The notes below the pieces were generated by a model. It saw only the letters and a list, made by a program, of their open reading frames with translations. It had not been told where the DNA came from and did not search any database. A stretch of DNA of 64,000 nt from [Phialemoniopsis] sp. UDSM-2020. Taxonomy: Eukaryota; Ascomycota; Sordariomycetes; Thyridiales; Thyridiaceae. Shown here one piece after another: positions 45,227 through 55,684 of this stretch. The stretch spans positions 992,001-1,056,000 of the forward strand of contig JAEILZ010000008.1 of the NCBI GenBank assembly GCA_018873225.1, given 5' to 3'. The stretch's first letter is position 1. Each line of letters begins with the position of its first letter. The position numbers and the translations under genes are program-made.

Positions 45227-46532
45227 CTTGGAGGACCTGGAAAGCTGCCGAATCCACCGAAAATCTGAAATACGATGATCTCTGGAAAACCAGAGGGAAA
45301 AGCGCTGGAAATTGCCTTTTCCTACTGATGAGGTCTGGAGATCTGGAGGATGTTTGCTGGGGAAGAAGATGACGAATAGCTCCGAGAGTCAAATGCACGG
45401 GATGGAGGCGGCCACACGAGATCCAAGGTTCAGCCTGGCGAGCGTTTCCGGGGTCACAGGGCACCCACCCAGCCAGCACACCAGCACGCCCAGAGACACC
45501 CACACCCACTGTGCCCAAGCTTGGACCACGCCAACACAGGGCACCCACCGGCGCAACAGCTGGCACCAGTGGACACCCAAAGGGCTACAAGGGACCAAAA
45601 CCCCCCACCGCATCACGTGATGCCACAGCTGCCAAGCATGCATAAGCTCACGACGACGACTTGCACAGCTTGTGCAGCTGTTGTGCATGCTTGCTACAGC
45701 TGCTGCAACAGTGCCGGCTATCAGACTAATTGATTTATCAATTGATCTCATGGGTCGTGCCTGTGCGCTGAGACCAGCACTGAGATCAGTCTGGTCACCG
45801 GCGGCTAGTCGGACCGAACCTCGAAAAACGAGAAACGGGTGCCAGCGCGCCAAGCAAGGCATGAATTAATCAGATCACCCACCTGGTTCGTATCGTTTTT
45901 GTTGCATTTCGGGATGGCGTGGTCGAGCATCATATGTCAAGTCTTCTCGACTGGACATCAATGATGCAGTGTCTCAGCGGCTATCGCCTCAGTTTGTCGC
46001 TGCTAAGCACGCTGATAAAGACCCCTAAAGTCGTGGTTATCCACTCGCTGTCATTGGCCAATCGCCGCCGCTAATCCCCCGTGGCAACGAGCCTTTCCCC
46101 TTTTGGCGGGCTTGGAGGGGTGTCTTTTCAACACTGCAGGAGCGGACAGCGGCGGGGGTCACTTCAAGGTGGGCGGGAAGGTGGGACAAAAAGAGCCTGA
46201 CTTGACGTTGAGACACCAAAGAAACGAGCTCCGACTGTTGAGGCACTTTTTTTATTTTTTCCCACCTGGGCAGAGCAATCACTGCAATCTCCTAGCAACC
46301 TTCTCCTGCAGAGCACCAGAAAAACAGGACTAGCTTGTCAAGAGGATCTTGTTCTTGGGATTCTGAATATCCCTCATTCCTCACACATCCTCTTTTTCTC
46401 GTCCCCAAGACCTGTCCGCTTGTTTTTCTGGGTTCTACCAAGCTCCAGCTTGCGCTTCCAGATCAAACAACGCCAATTTCACGGACGTCCGGTCTCACTC
46501 CCATACAACCTCACCCACCAGCAAGTATCGCG
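45227..46532. promoter_or_regulatory. Divergent promoter between mitofissin and pyruvate kinase
   Basis: 1.3 kb with no supported gene. It has a CA-rich stretch (about 45455-45610) with repeated CACCCA, including GGGCACCCACC twice, and a perfect 14-bp palindrome GCATCACGTGATGC at 45610-45623 with an E-box core. Further right, a C/T-rich leader with T-runs (about 46245-46262) precedes pyruvate kinase. CACGTG sites are bound by bHLH factors; no specific factor can be named. Confidence 0.5.
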
Positions 46533-48183
46533 ATGGCTCCCTCTGCCCTCGACCACCTCTCCCTCGGCGGCCGCATTGACTGGCTGGCCAGCCTGGACAC
46601 GGCCTTCCAGCCCGAGCGCAACTACCGCCGCACCTCGATCATCTGCACCATTGGCCCCAAGACCAACTCGGTCGAGGCCATCAACGAGCTCCGCAAGTCG
46701 GGTCTCAATGTTGTCCGCATGAACTTCTCCCACGGCAGCTACGACTACCACCAGTCCGTCATTGACAATGCCCGCGCCGCCGAGAAGGCCCAGCCCGGCC
46801 GCCCCATCGCCATCGCTCTCGACACCAAGGGCCCCGAGATCCGCACCGGCAACACCAAGGACGACGCGGACCTGCCCCTCCAGGCTGGCACCGTCCTGAA
46901 CATCACCACCGACGACAAGTATGCCGCCGCTTGCGACACGGCAAACATGTGAGTATCCCCCAATTTGCTGAAATGCTCTCCGCTTCTGTGTCTGCTAACA
47001 CTGGCTGGCCTGCAGGTACGTCGACTACAAGAACATCACCAAGGTCATCGAGAAGGGCCGTGTCATTTATGTTGATGATGGTGTCCTCGCCTTTGAGGTC
47101 CTCGAGATTGTCGACGACAAGACCATCAAGGTCCGCGCCCGCAACAACGGCTTCATCTCCTCCAAGAAGGGCGTCAACCTGCCCAACACCGACGTCGATC
47201 TTCCTGCCCTCTCCGAGAAGGACAAGAACGACCTGCGCTTCGGCGTCAAGAACAACGTCGACATGGTCTTCGCCTCTTTCATCCGCCGCGGCCAGGACAT
47301 CCAGGACATCCGTGACGTCCTTGGCAAGGACGGCCGCCACATCCAGATCATCGCCAAAATTGAGAACCGACAAGGTCTCAACAACTTTGCCGAGATCCTC
47401 AAGGAGACCGACGGTGTCATGGTCGCCCGTGGCGATCTCGGTATCGAGATCCCCGCCGCCGAGGTGTTCGCCGCCCAGAAGAAGCTCATCGCCATGTGCA
47501 ATATGGCCGGCAAGCCCGTCATCTGCGCCACCCAGATGCTTGAGTCCATGATCAAGAACCCCCGCCCCACCCGCGCCGAGATCAGCGACGTCGGCAACGC
47601 CGTCACCGACGGTGCCGACTGCGTCATGCTGTCGGGCGAGACCGCCAAGGGTAGCTACCCCTCCGAGGCCGTCACCGAGATGAGCGAGGCCTGCCTCAAG
47701 GCCGAGAACGTCATCCCCTACGTCTCGCACTTTGAGGAGATGTGCAGCCTCGTCGAGCGCCCCGTCAGCATCGTCGAGTCGTGCGCCATGGCCGCCGTGC
47801 GCGCTTCCCTCGACCTCAACGCCGGCGGCATCTGCGTGCTGTCCACCTCTGGCGACTCAGCCCGCCTCATCTCCAAGTACCGCCCCGTCTGCCCCATCTT
47901 CATGGTCACCCGCAACCCCTCCGCGTCGAGGTATGCTCACTTGTACCGCGGTGTCTACCCCTTCCTATTCCCCGAGGGCAAGCCCGACTTCACCAAGGTC
48001 AACTGGCAGGAGGATGTCGACCGCCGCATCAAGTGGGGCATCAGCAACGCCATGGACCTCAACGTCCTCAACAAGGGCGAGACCGTCGTCGTCGTCCAGG
48101 GCTGGAAGGGCGGCATGGGCAACACCAACACCCTGCGCATCGTCAAGGCCGACAAGGACGACCTCGGCATTGGCCAGTCCTAA
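46533..48183 (+). CDS. Pyruvate kinase
   Basis: Last step of glycolysis: phosphoenolpyruvate plus ADP to pyruvate plus ATP, in the cytosol. Exons are 46533-46948 and 47016-48183, giving 527 residues, the normal fungal length. Motifs: [48 protein letters not shown], the active-site signature [14 protein letters not shown] with catalytic Lys, [22 protein letters not shown] and [12 protein letters not shown]. Codon use is strongly biased to C-ending codons, as in highly expressed genes. The exon at 46533 is preceded by the good context GCGATGG; an open frame extends upstream but the conserved start is here. Confidence 0.98.
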
Positions 48184-49974
48184 GCGTGGAGCGTGGTATA
48201 CGGGAGATTTTCTTAATGTGGTTGGGGAAAGAGAGACAAACAACATTTGGCACAGCATCAGGGATAGACCGGGGTTCAGTATTTTGACTTTTTTCCAGTT
48301 GTCGAGCTTGTTTCTTATGATATCACGACAGCCGTCGATTTGGGCTGCTCAATTACAAAATAAAACTGATGACGACATGTTATAAAGTGTGCTAGAGATG
48401 CATGTGATATATGTGTTGATAAGGAATCACACACGTTCCGGTAGAACTTAAGCACGGGATGTCTGTGGCCCAGCTCTGGATGTGGACGGATCTGATAGGC
48501 GAATTTCACGTGTGACGGTGTTGACAACCCAGAAACCATATTAAGGAACGGAAGGTTCGTTGATAGATCGTCTAAACGTTTACGGCACCATTTGGTCCCT
48601 GAAAGCTGGTCTTCGGTCGTTGTGAAAAGGAAGCACTATACGTTGACTTGGTAAAATATCATGGCAAGTAGAATTTTCTCAACTTGTTAACTACTGGTAT
48701 CCTATAAAGTCTACACTAAGAAAGCCATCTTTGACCTTTGCATACATGCAAGGAACTACTGCTTTCTGCTTACTGAAGCCTGTTGTGTCACTTTATACTT
48801 ATAACAGACGTGAGCTAATATTTCATCCCGAGTCGCTAGTATAGAAGGTCTGGCCACGGGACGGTCTCCAAGCACCGCAATTCTGCCGCTTTCCAATGCT
48901 CTTTGTATCTTTGGATATGGTCATTGATCTCCCCTTTTCCACCAAGTTAGTGACGGATTCCACAGACCGATATTTCCTCCCAGATGTCTAAGCAAGGGTT
49001 AAGTAGACGAGTTAAGGTTCTTGGGATGTCCTCCAGTCCGGACACTGCGGCGAGTAAAGATATACATAGATTCACAGAAAAATAGCAGACGGTGTGTGAA
49101 ATTGGGTTTTCGACAGCTTAAAAGGGGGTCGTCACGTTAGGCTTGGAACATCTTCTACGCATAGGATCACGATTTCTCTGAGTGTCCACGACATGGCAAT
49201 ATCAGCGTCCACGAGGCTCACCTCGGCTACTCCCCGAAGACATCACAATTTAGGAAAGCTGATACGTGGACCGCATTGACATAGACCCATGCAGTATGCT
49301 GGATAGGCCGGTCGTTCCGTCGATATCGTCACTTACGATGAATAGCGGACTGTCACCGGGTCCAGGGGGTAAATCTCGATACCGGCCGGCTATCAACACT
49401 GAGGATTCCGGTAGAGCGCCCTTCGGAGGTTCGATCTAATTATTGACTTATTGCAGTACTTAAGAGTACATAACCGAGAATGGTTCACCACTTGGGTATA
49501 CAAAGAGTTGCTCATTCACTAGTTGACTCAAAGAAGCTGAAGCACAATGACTACCAGCCCGGCCCATTCAGACCAGTGCTGTCACTGAGCTTCCGGGATA
49601 GTCTAGCCCAGTGGGCACAGTCACTTCCGGCATGTTCCAAGTGATTCATTGGCGGGGCTGGAAGCCCTATAGAGCACTGGCCGCCTTCAAGCCGCAGGGT
49701 TAGAGGCCACGATCTTGACCCACGCGGCTGCAGCCGCGTCACACGAATTACCTTTCAACAGTCACTATTTAAATTCCTCGAGGGGCAACTCGGCCCTCTT
49801 TCCTCTCTCTTCCTTCTCTTTTTTCCCCATCCGCAGTCATCCCTCTTTTTCCCTCTCTCTTCCTCAACACCGAATACCCCTACCATCCCTTTCCAACTGG
49901 AAAACGTCGAAGCGTCTCATCAAAGACAACCAAAGATCAAAGCAAAGGCTTTTGGACTTTTCAAGTCCGACATA
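48184..49974. other. Gene-poor interval and promoter of the 49975 gene
   Basis: 1.8 kb, AT-richer than neighbours, with no supported gene. At the right end a TATTTAAA box (about 49766-49773) is followed by a dense C/T tract (about 49795-49870), a promoter layout typical of well-expressed filamentous-fungal genes. Confidence 0.55.
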
Positions 49975-51500
49975 ATGCCCTTGTTTCCTCCCCGTGGTTG
50001 GGGATCAACGCCCTCGGGCCCATCAGGTGAGTCAAATTGAAACTTCAATCAATACAACTGAGTTGCTTTACACAGAGATCTTTTCAAGTCATTCCTATGA
50101 TTGTTTGTCTATTTAGATAAACAGGCGTTTATGTTGCTCAGCTTCCAGAAACAGTGACTAACGTCGGCTTATACAGGCTCAGGAGAAGATCGCAACCGAA
50201 ACAACGCACGGTTGGATGACGATGGAGCAGACGGCCGTGGCCGGTCGGGAGCTGCAAATGCACAGTAAGGTTTTATCAGTCTAACATCGGAGAGAGAGCA
50301 CCTTTATTTTTCCCCCTTCCTCTCAACCCTCGAAATCTGAGATTTATCTGACCGGACCCGACAGGCCCCAACCGAGCCAGACGCGTCACGGCATCCGCGA
50401 CTTTTTCAGACGCGACAGGCCACCACAGCAACCTGCCAACAACGAAGGCACCTCGTCGATTTCGTTCAACCCGTTCAACCGACGTAACGAGTCCAACCGC
50501 CAGAGTAAGTTCTACACCTACATTCGCCGTCCCTCGTCTTCTCCACTGCGACAGCCCTTCCTCTTTGCATTCTCATGATCACCCACTGATTCTATTGTTT
50601 TTTCTAGCCCCGGCGAACCAAGACATAGATCCTCGGCGACCGTAGGGCGGTCTCCCATCCAGTCAAACCAGCTCTGGACTACCTCTACCCCGGAATTCCC
50701 AGCAGCGCAATACTCGCATCCTCAACCCCTTGGCGCAGAATCCTCCTTTTGGGCCATCCAGGCTTGCGACCCAGTCTCGTCAGCTCCCGAATAGACACCT
50801 GGGTCCTGTAGAGCGTGCTATTCAGGTCGCAAACGGAGGCACATCCACATCGTCTCTGCCCACCACTTCTCCGCCAGAAGACGGCAGGTTCTCTCCAACT
50901 GACTCCGAGATCGACGCAGTCGACGCTTACGACGTTCCACGGTTTCCCCACGAGCTTGGCGATAACCCCGATCCCAGATACATCATAGCCGCCCCTGCGA
51001 TCGGCTCGCGATATTTCATCCCGGCCGAGATCCCGCCCGGCTACACTGTCCCTGAAGGACACCCACGCTACATCGAAGCTGCCTGGACAGACTGGGAGCG
51101 GCGCGCCGAACTGACTCGAGCTCAAGGCGAGCAGATCATCGCGTCTTACCTTCGCGGTAGGCCTCGCAACCGATCAGATCAACCTGACAGCAGCAGACGG
51201 CGTGACCACGGTCCGTCTCCTCACAGGAACCGCGCATTTGGTCGCGGTAGTATTCTCGACGCCATCCGAGAAGAGTCCGACGGTCGTCCTAGCCGTCGTC
51301 CTCTCCCTCCGAGCGCATCGAGGCCTCTTACATCCGAGGAGCGCCGTGTCGTTCATCGGCGCTTGACTGCTTTCAATCGGGAGCAGCGTCGGTTTGAAGA
51401 CGACTCGAGCTCTTCGGGCTGCTCCGACGCGTCGCGCCAGTCACGCCAGTCTCGCCAGCCTCCTCCTCCACCCCCTGGAGGATCTGCTGGCACTTCCTAA
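49975..51500 (+). CDS. Disordered Arg/Pro/Ser-rich protein gene, split by an in-frame TAG
   Basis: Not recognised. Exons 49975-50026, 50177-50264, 50365-50504 and 50608 onward join in frame through good splice sites: MPLFPPRGWGSTPSGPS, then GIRDFFRRDRPPQQ, then SFNPFNRRNESNRQ. The last exon runs into TAG at 50643-50645, but the same frame then stays open to the stop at 51498-51500 (some 280 codons, containing YIIAAPAIGSRYFIPAEIPP and PGYTVPEGHPRYIEAAWTDW). That downstream part has no Met, so it cannot be a separate ATG-started gene. Possible readings: a very short intron removing the TAG (GTAGGG..CCAG, 21 or 30 nt), a longer alternative intron, a nonsense allele, or a sequence error. Span given to the distal stop. 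Confidence 0.6.
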
Positions 51501-51693
51501 CTTCTCACGACGAGGGATCGCAGCACAGGAATTAGCCGCCACACGATCCCTCTTTCAGGACTTGCACAGTCCTACTCGGCCTCAGAGAAAAACAGAAAAC
51601 CCAAAAAAAGCAGAAAATCCCAAACAGAAAAAAAAAACGACAACAAACGATATAATTTGCTCACTTCGCGTTATTCGAGACTACAATTTCAAC

Positions 51694-54603
51694 ATGTCTC
51701 CTCCGCTACCTGACGCGGCTTCGGCTAGTGATGCCAGAGACATCACCATGACAGACGCGCCTCATGACAACCAGGCCATGCGAACTATGCAGCCTCCACC
51801 ACTTCCCAACAAGGCTGTGACTCCACAGCCACCAAGAGGCCCAGCCTCTGCACAGCGGACCAACACCACGTCTGGACTGCAGCATCGTCCGAATGTTGCC
51901 GAGCAGGCAACCCAAACTTCACACAAACCCGCAACCCCTTCCGGTCAGGGTCAACAGACCTCAGAGACGGTTGACCGAAACCTCAACCGCCCACAGAAAC
52001 CGACACAACGCTTGGTGAAGCTACCTACCAAGGACTGGTCTTGCCAGCGTGTGTCCTTTACGGTCGACGGCATGATCGTCGAGCTTTTCCGGCCTCCTGT
52101 TGTTACAACCAAGACCCCAATCGTCCTAATTCATGGCGAGTTCCACACCGGAAATGTGTGGTCTACGAAACCGGATGGCAAGCCGGGCTGGCTATCCTAC
52201 TTCCTCGGTAAGGGATATTCCGTCTTTGTGGTCGATCTGCCGCCTGCAGGTCGCTCCAACGACCTCGAGGCCTCCGATTTAGAGCGCCATTTCTCTCGCA
52301 TGTCGCCCGCCATGGTCGAGCAGGAGTTCACCGCCTGTGCAGCCGTGAACAGCGATGGCTGGGCATCGGCCAAACTCCACAACAAGTGGCCAGGAACCGG
52401 TCTTCGAGACGACCCAATCTTCGAGCAGTACTACAAACAGCTTGTACCTCTCTTTCTCAACCGCGAGGAGCGCCAGGCTAGAGCTCAGTCGGCCATGGTA
52501 GCGCTGCTAAAGACCATCAAGCGTCAATGTGTGCTTCTGGGCGAGGGTTCTAGAGGAACCGTCGCCTACCTCGCAGCCGACATGGTTCCCGAGCTCGTCT
52601 GCGGCATCGCTGCAATCGAGCCGATCGGCCCTCCATTCGCCTACCCTTACGTCGAAAAATTCGACCGAGACCACCCCGGAGTGTACGTTCGCGAGTACAA
52701 GCACCCCTTTGAGTACCGACGCGACCTTCGCCGTTATGGTCTAACCGACATCCCATTGTCTTATGATCCTCCTTGCAACAAGGAGTTTGTCTTCGACGCG
52801 GATCCGCTAGATCCGCACTCTGTTTTACAGTCTGAATCCGACGGCATGCTGCAGCGACATCCCCTCGACATCTGCAGCCTCGCCGCGACAGGGACCACCA
52901 AGTTCTCCTTCATGCAGAATGCCAATGCTCCGATGGGCGTTGACAATAAGAATGGCGGACCTCAGAAGATTGGAGTCCGGAAGCTCGTCAACCTCTCCAA
53001 GATGGTACACCTCGTCGTCACCGCCCAGGCGAGCCCTCACTCGGAATATGACTGGGCGACCGTCGCGTTTCTGCGACAAGCTGGCGTGCAAGTGAATTGG
53101 GCACAGCTCGCGAACTATGGGTTTCATGGTAACGGCCACCTGTGCTTTCTAGAGACCAACAGCGACGTCATTGCCCAGATGATCGATACCTGGATTCAGA
53201 ACTTTGTTCCCGGCGCCAGGCGCGTCCAGACCCCGTTGCAGGCAGATGGCAGAGAAGCACCACAGGCAAAGAAGACGCCTGCACGAAAGACGCCAGCACA
53301 GAAAACACCTGCACAGAAGACTCCTGCACAGAAGACTGCCGTGCAGAACAATGCTGCATCAAAGGACACTGTAACGGTAGCAACCCCTACGAACACGGCT
53401 CCACGAACTCAAGCACCGAAGTCTCGGCCTCAAAAGAAGGCTGTGCAGGTAGTGAAAGAGCAGGCCGAGGCTATTGTGGTCAGTGACGATGACAGCCCTC
53501 GAGAGCCGCCAAAGAAGTCTGCTCCTGCGATGAAGAAGAGCAGGGCTAAGCCACAGCCTCCACAGCAGCCGCAACAGCAGCCGCAACCTCAACAAAAGCC
53601 GCTACAGCAGCTGCAACCGCAAACACAGCCTCAGGTGCACCCGCCACCTCCAGGTGTAGGTCTTACACACAACATCATCGCCCAGCAGGCAGCTATCCAA
53701 GGAGCCGTCCAAACCGCTGGCATTGCACCGCGCTCGGTGCTGTCCAGTGCCACAGCACGGCCAGAAGCTCCGGCCAAGACGCCAGTCCCCCTACCAGAGT
53801 TGAAGAAGCAGACTCATGCCACTTTACAAGCCCTGGAGAAGGGCCTTAGTGACGGCTCGCCGCAGCCACCAAAGACTCCTACTGCCGGCCAGTCGGAGGA
53901 CGCGAGCAAGGGCATGAAGCAGATGCCACAGTCTGCGCCAGCTAAACCGACGGGAAACCCCATGAAAGTCGACGATGACGAAGATGACGGTCTTCCAAGC
54001 GTACAGCAGATCTCTGCAGAAGTCGGCGCGCGGGCGGCTAACTACAAGTCTGTAGCCTCAAGCCCTACTAAGAAGTTCGCGGCCATGCCCGCACCGAACC
54101 TGCTCGCAATGACTCCCCCGCCCCTAATACACCCGCTGCCAAAGACAACTGCACGTCGAAAGGCTTCGACCGCCGCTCCGGGCGATGGCAGCGCGAACCC
54201 CGATGGCACGGGTCCGCGAAAGCGCGGACGTCCCACCAAGGAGATGTTGGCTGCCCGAAAAGCGGCAGAAGACGCCAAGGCGACCAGAGAGGCAGGTTCT
54301 ACGGCCGGAACCGTAGCCAGCGAGACTGCGTCCCCGACAGCTGCGGTGCCTCCTCTAATGCCGGCGCCTCCTATGGTTATAAGTCCGGTACCTCCTCCGA
54401 ATTTGGCACCTGCTGCATCTCCTGCCGTCCCGCAGATCTCTGCGGTGGCGGACCACAGCACCCTAACCTTTGCGCCTCGATCAGGTCCGGCGACTCCTGC
54501 TCGCGGCGGCCCGCAACCCAACCACTCTTCCAAGGGAACACCGACAACTCCGACTTTCATTGATCAGTACTTCCAAAAGTCGCCCAAGAAGGCGGATCAG
54601 TAG
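51694..54603 (+). CDS. Alpha/beta-hydrolase with long AT-hook-bearing disordered tail
   Basis: Single exon, 969 residues. After a disordered N terminus (about 110 residues) comes a fungal alpha/beta-hydrolase domain: VSFTVDGMIVELFRPP, IVLIHGEFHTGNVWSTK, YSVFVVDLPPAGRSN, LLGEGSRGTVAYLAADMVPE (nucleophile elbow region) and, near the domain end at about residue 500, NYGFHGNGHLCFLETN holding the catalytic-type His. The elbow is E-G-S-R-G, lacking the Gly normally two residues before Ser, so activity is uncertain. The remaining 450 or so residues are Pro/Lys/Gln-rich: five KTPAQ-like repeats (nt 53272-53346), a poly-Gln/Pro stretch, the AT-hook-like PRKRGRPTKE (nt from 54213), ending FIDQYFQKSPKKADQ. 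A nuclear or chromatin location is inferred from the tail. Confidence 0.85.
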   Translation: MSPPLPDAASASDARDITMTDAPHDNQAMRTMQPPPLPNKAVTPQPPRGPASAQRTNTTSGLQHRPNVAEQATQTSHKPATPSGQGQQTSETVDRNLNRPQKPTQRLVKLPTKDWSCQRVSFTVDGMIVELFRPPVVTTKTPIVLIHGEFHTGNVWSTKPDGKPGWLSYFLGKGYSVFVVDLPPAGRSNDLEASDLERHFSRMSPAMVEQEFTACAAVNSDGWASAKLHNKWPGTGLRDDPIFEQYYKQLVPLFLNREERQARAQSAMVALLKTIKRQCVLLGEGSRGTVAYLAADMVPELVCGIAAIEPIGPPFAYPYVEKFDRDHPGVYVREYKHPFEYRRDLRRYGLTDIPLSYDPPCNKEFVFDADPLDPHSVLQSESDGMLQRHPLDICSLAATGTTKFSFMQNANAPMGVDNKNGGPQKIGVRKLVNLSKMVHLVVTAQASPHSEYDWATVAFLRQAGVQVNWAQLANYGFHGNGHLCFLETNSDVIAQMIDTWIQNFVPGARRVQTPLQADGREAPQAKKTPARKTPAQKTPAQKTPAQKTAVQNNAASKDTVTVATPTNTAPRTQAPKSRPQKKAVQVVKEQAEAIVVSDDDSPREPPKKSAPAMKKSRAKPQPPQQPQQQPQPQQKPLQQLQPQTQPQVHPPPPGVGLTHNIIAQQAAIQGAVQTAGIAPRSVLSSATARPEAPAKTPVPLPELKKQTHATLQALEKGLSDGSPQPPKTPTAGQSEDASKGMKQMPQSAPAKPTGNPMKVDDDEDDGLPSVQQISAEVGARAANYKSVASSPTKKFAAMPAPNLLAMTPPPLIHPLPKTTARRKASTAAPGDGSANPDGTGPRKRGRPTKEMLAARKAAEDAKATREAGSTAGTVASETASPTAAVPPLMPAPPMVISPVPPPNLAPAASPAVPQISAVADHSTLTFAPRSGPATPARGGPQPNHSSKGTPTTPTFIDQYFQKSPKKADQ
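53272..53346 (+). repeat. Five tandem 15-nt units encoding KTPAQ-type repeats
   Basis: Units read KTPAR, KTPAQ, KTPAQ, KTPAQ, KTAVQ within the hydrolase tail. Units differ at synonymous positions, so the array is not freshly expanded. Confidence 0.8.
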
Positions 54604-55684
54604 TGCAAGCGCGCTACAAGGACTGTTGCTTAGTAGGGGAAATACAAACGGCTGAAGGATAGCGAGGATGATCGCCGGTCCTTCAGGAGACAACGGAAGC
54701 GCAGGGAAATTGCGAATGGTTCTACGGACTGTTCAGCTTCATCCCAGCTTGTGTTTCGTCTTTTTGTCCCATTTGTCATTGGGACCTTTGTTTACGGAGA
54801 AAAAGAAAGAGCCGGTGCTGAACTCGGCCAGATTTGACCGCACATGTCCAGTGTTGCAAAGGCTCTGAGCTTTGCTGTAATGGCTTTGCTCGTTCATGTT
54901 CGATAGGAAGACTTGATAATTGATGATTCTACCATAACATGTCTGTGTTTGTTACCGTGTGTATATGAGTGCTAGCCATAGTGATAAAGACCCATTGCGG
55001 TTCTTGATCTCGGCCTCGACGCTCGCCGAGAGTACGGTGAGTAAGAGCAATAGTACAGGCAGGGTGAAAGCTTCCTTTGAATGGAGCAGATGGGTCTCTA
55101 TGTGTAAGTTGACGAGGTTTTTGAACTCCGCGGAGACCCGCCAATGAGCTAACAATCGCTGCTCGGGGAGTTGCACCAGAGTGTGGGGAAACTCCCCGTT
55201 GATGGAATACACGCCAAAGAGACGTGCTCTGGAGCTAATAAATGCTGATCGACATTGCTCCTTCGGCCCCGAAAGCCGACGACTGGCTTTATTTCTACTG
55301 CTCCATGGGTCATCCCCCGAAAATCTACCATCTGCGAGTTCCGGAAACTTGGCACTGTGGCTCCAAGTAGGGCTTGGCCTTGAGACTGACCCCTTGTTCG
55401 ATCGAGCAAGCTCAGCATGGGGTTACAATCGAAAATCATCCATAATCACTCAGCATGGGGAGTTCCTTTGGGTTGAATCCGGGGACTGAGAGCCTCTTTT
55501 CTGTGGGGAATACCGGGGTACGGTTCAACATTTGCAATCTTGGCTTATGTTGACGAATAATTATCTGCACAAGTAGAAAAGCATCGCTGCATCTCACCAT
55601 GGCTGATGCAGGCTTCTACTCTGCCCACACTGCCATAATTCCAGTTACGCTCATCAAGTACGGGACTGCAGACCTTCACCAACT
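54604..55684. other. Intergenic interval
   Basis: 1.1 kb with no supported gene between the hydrolase and sulfatase genes, both on the plus strand. Confidence 0.45.

Noticed and set aside
49421..49441. GGTTCGATC resembling a tRNA T-loop
   Set aside because: No acceptor stem, D-arm or anticodon arm can be folded around it.
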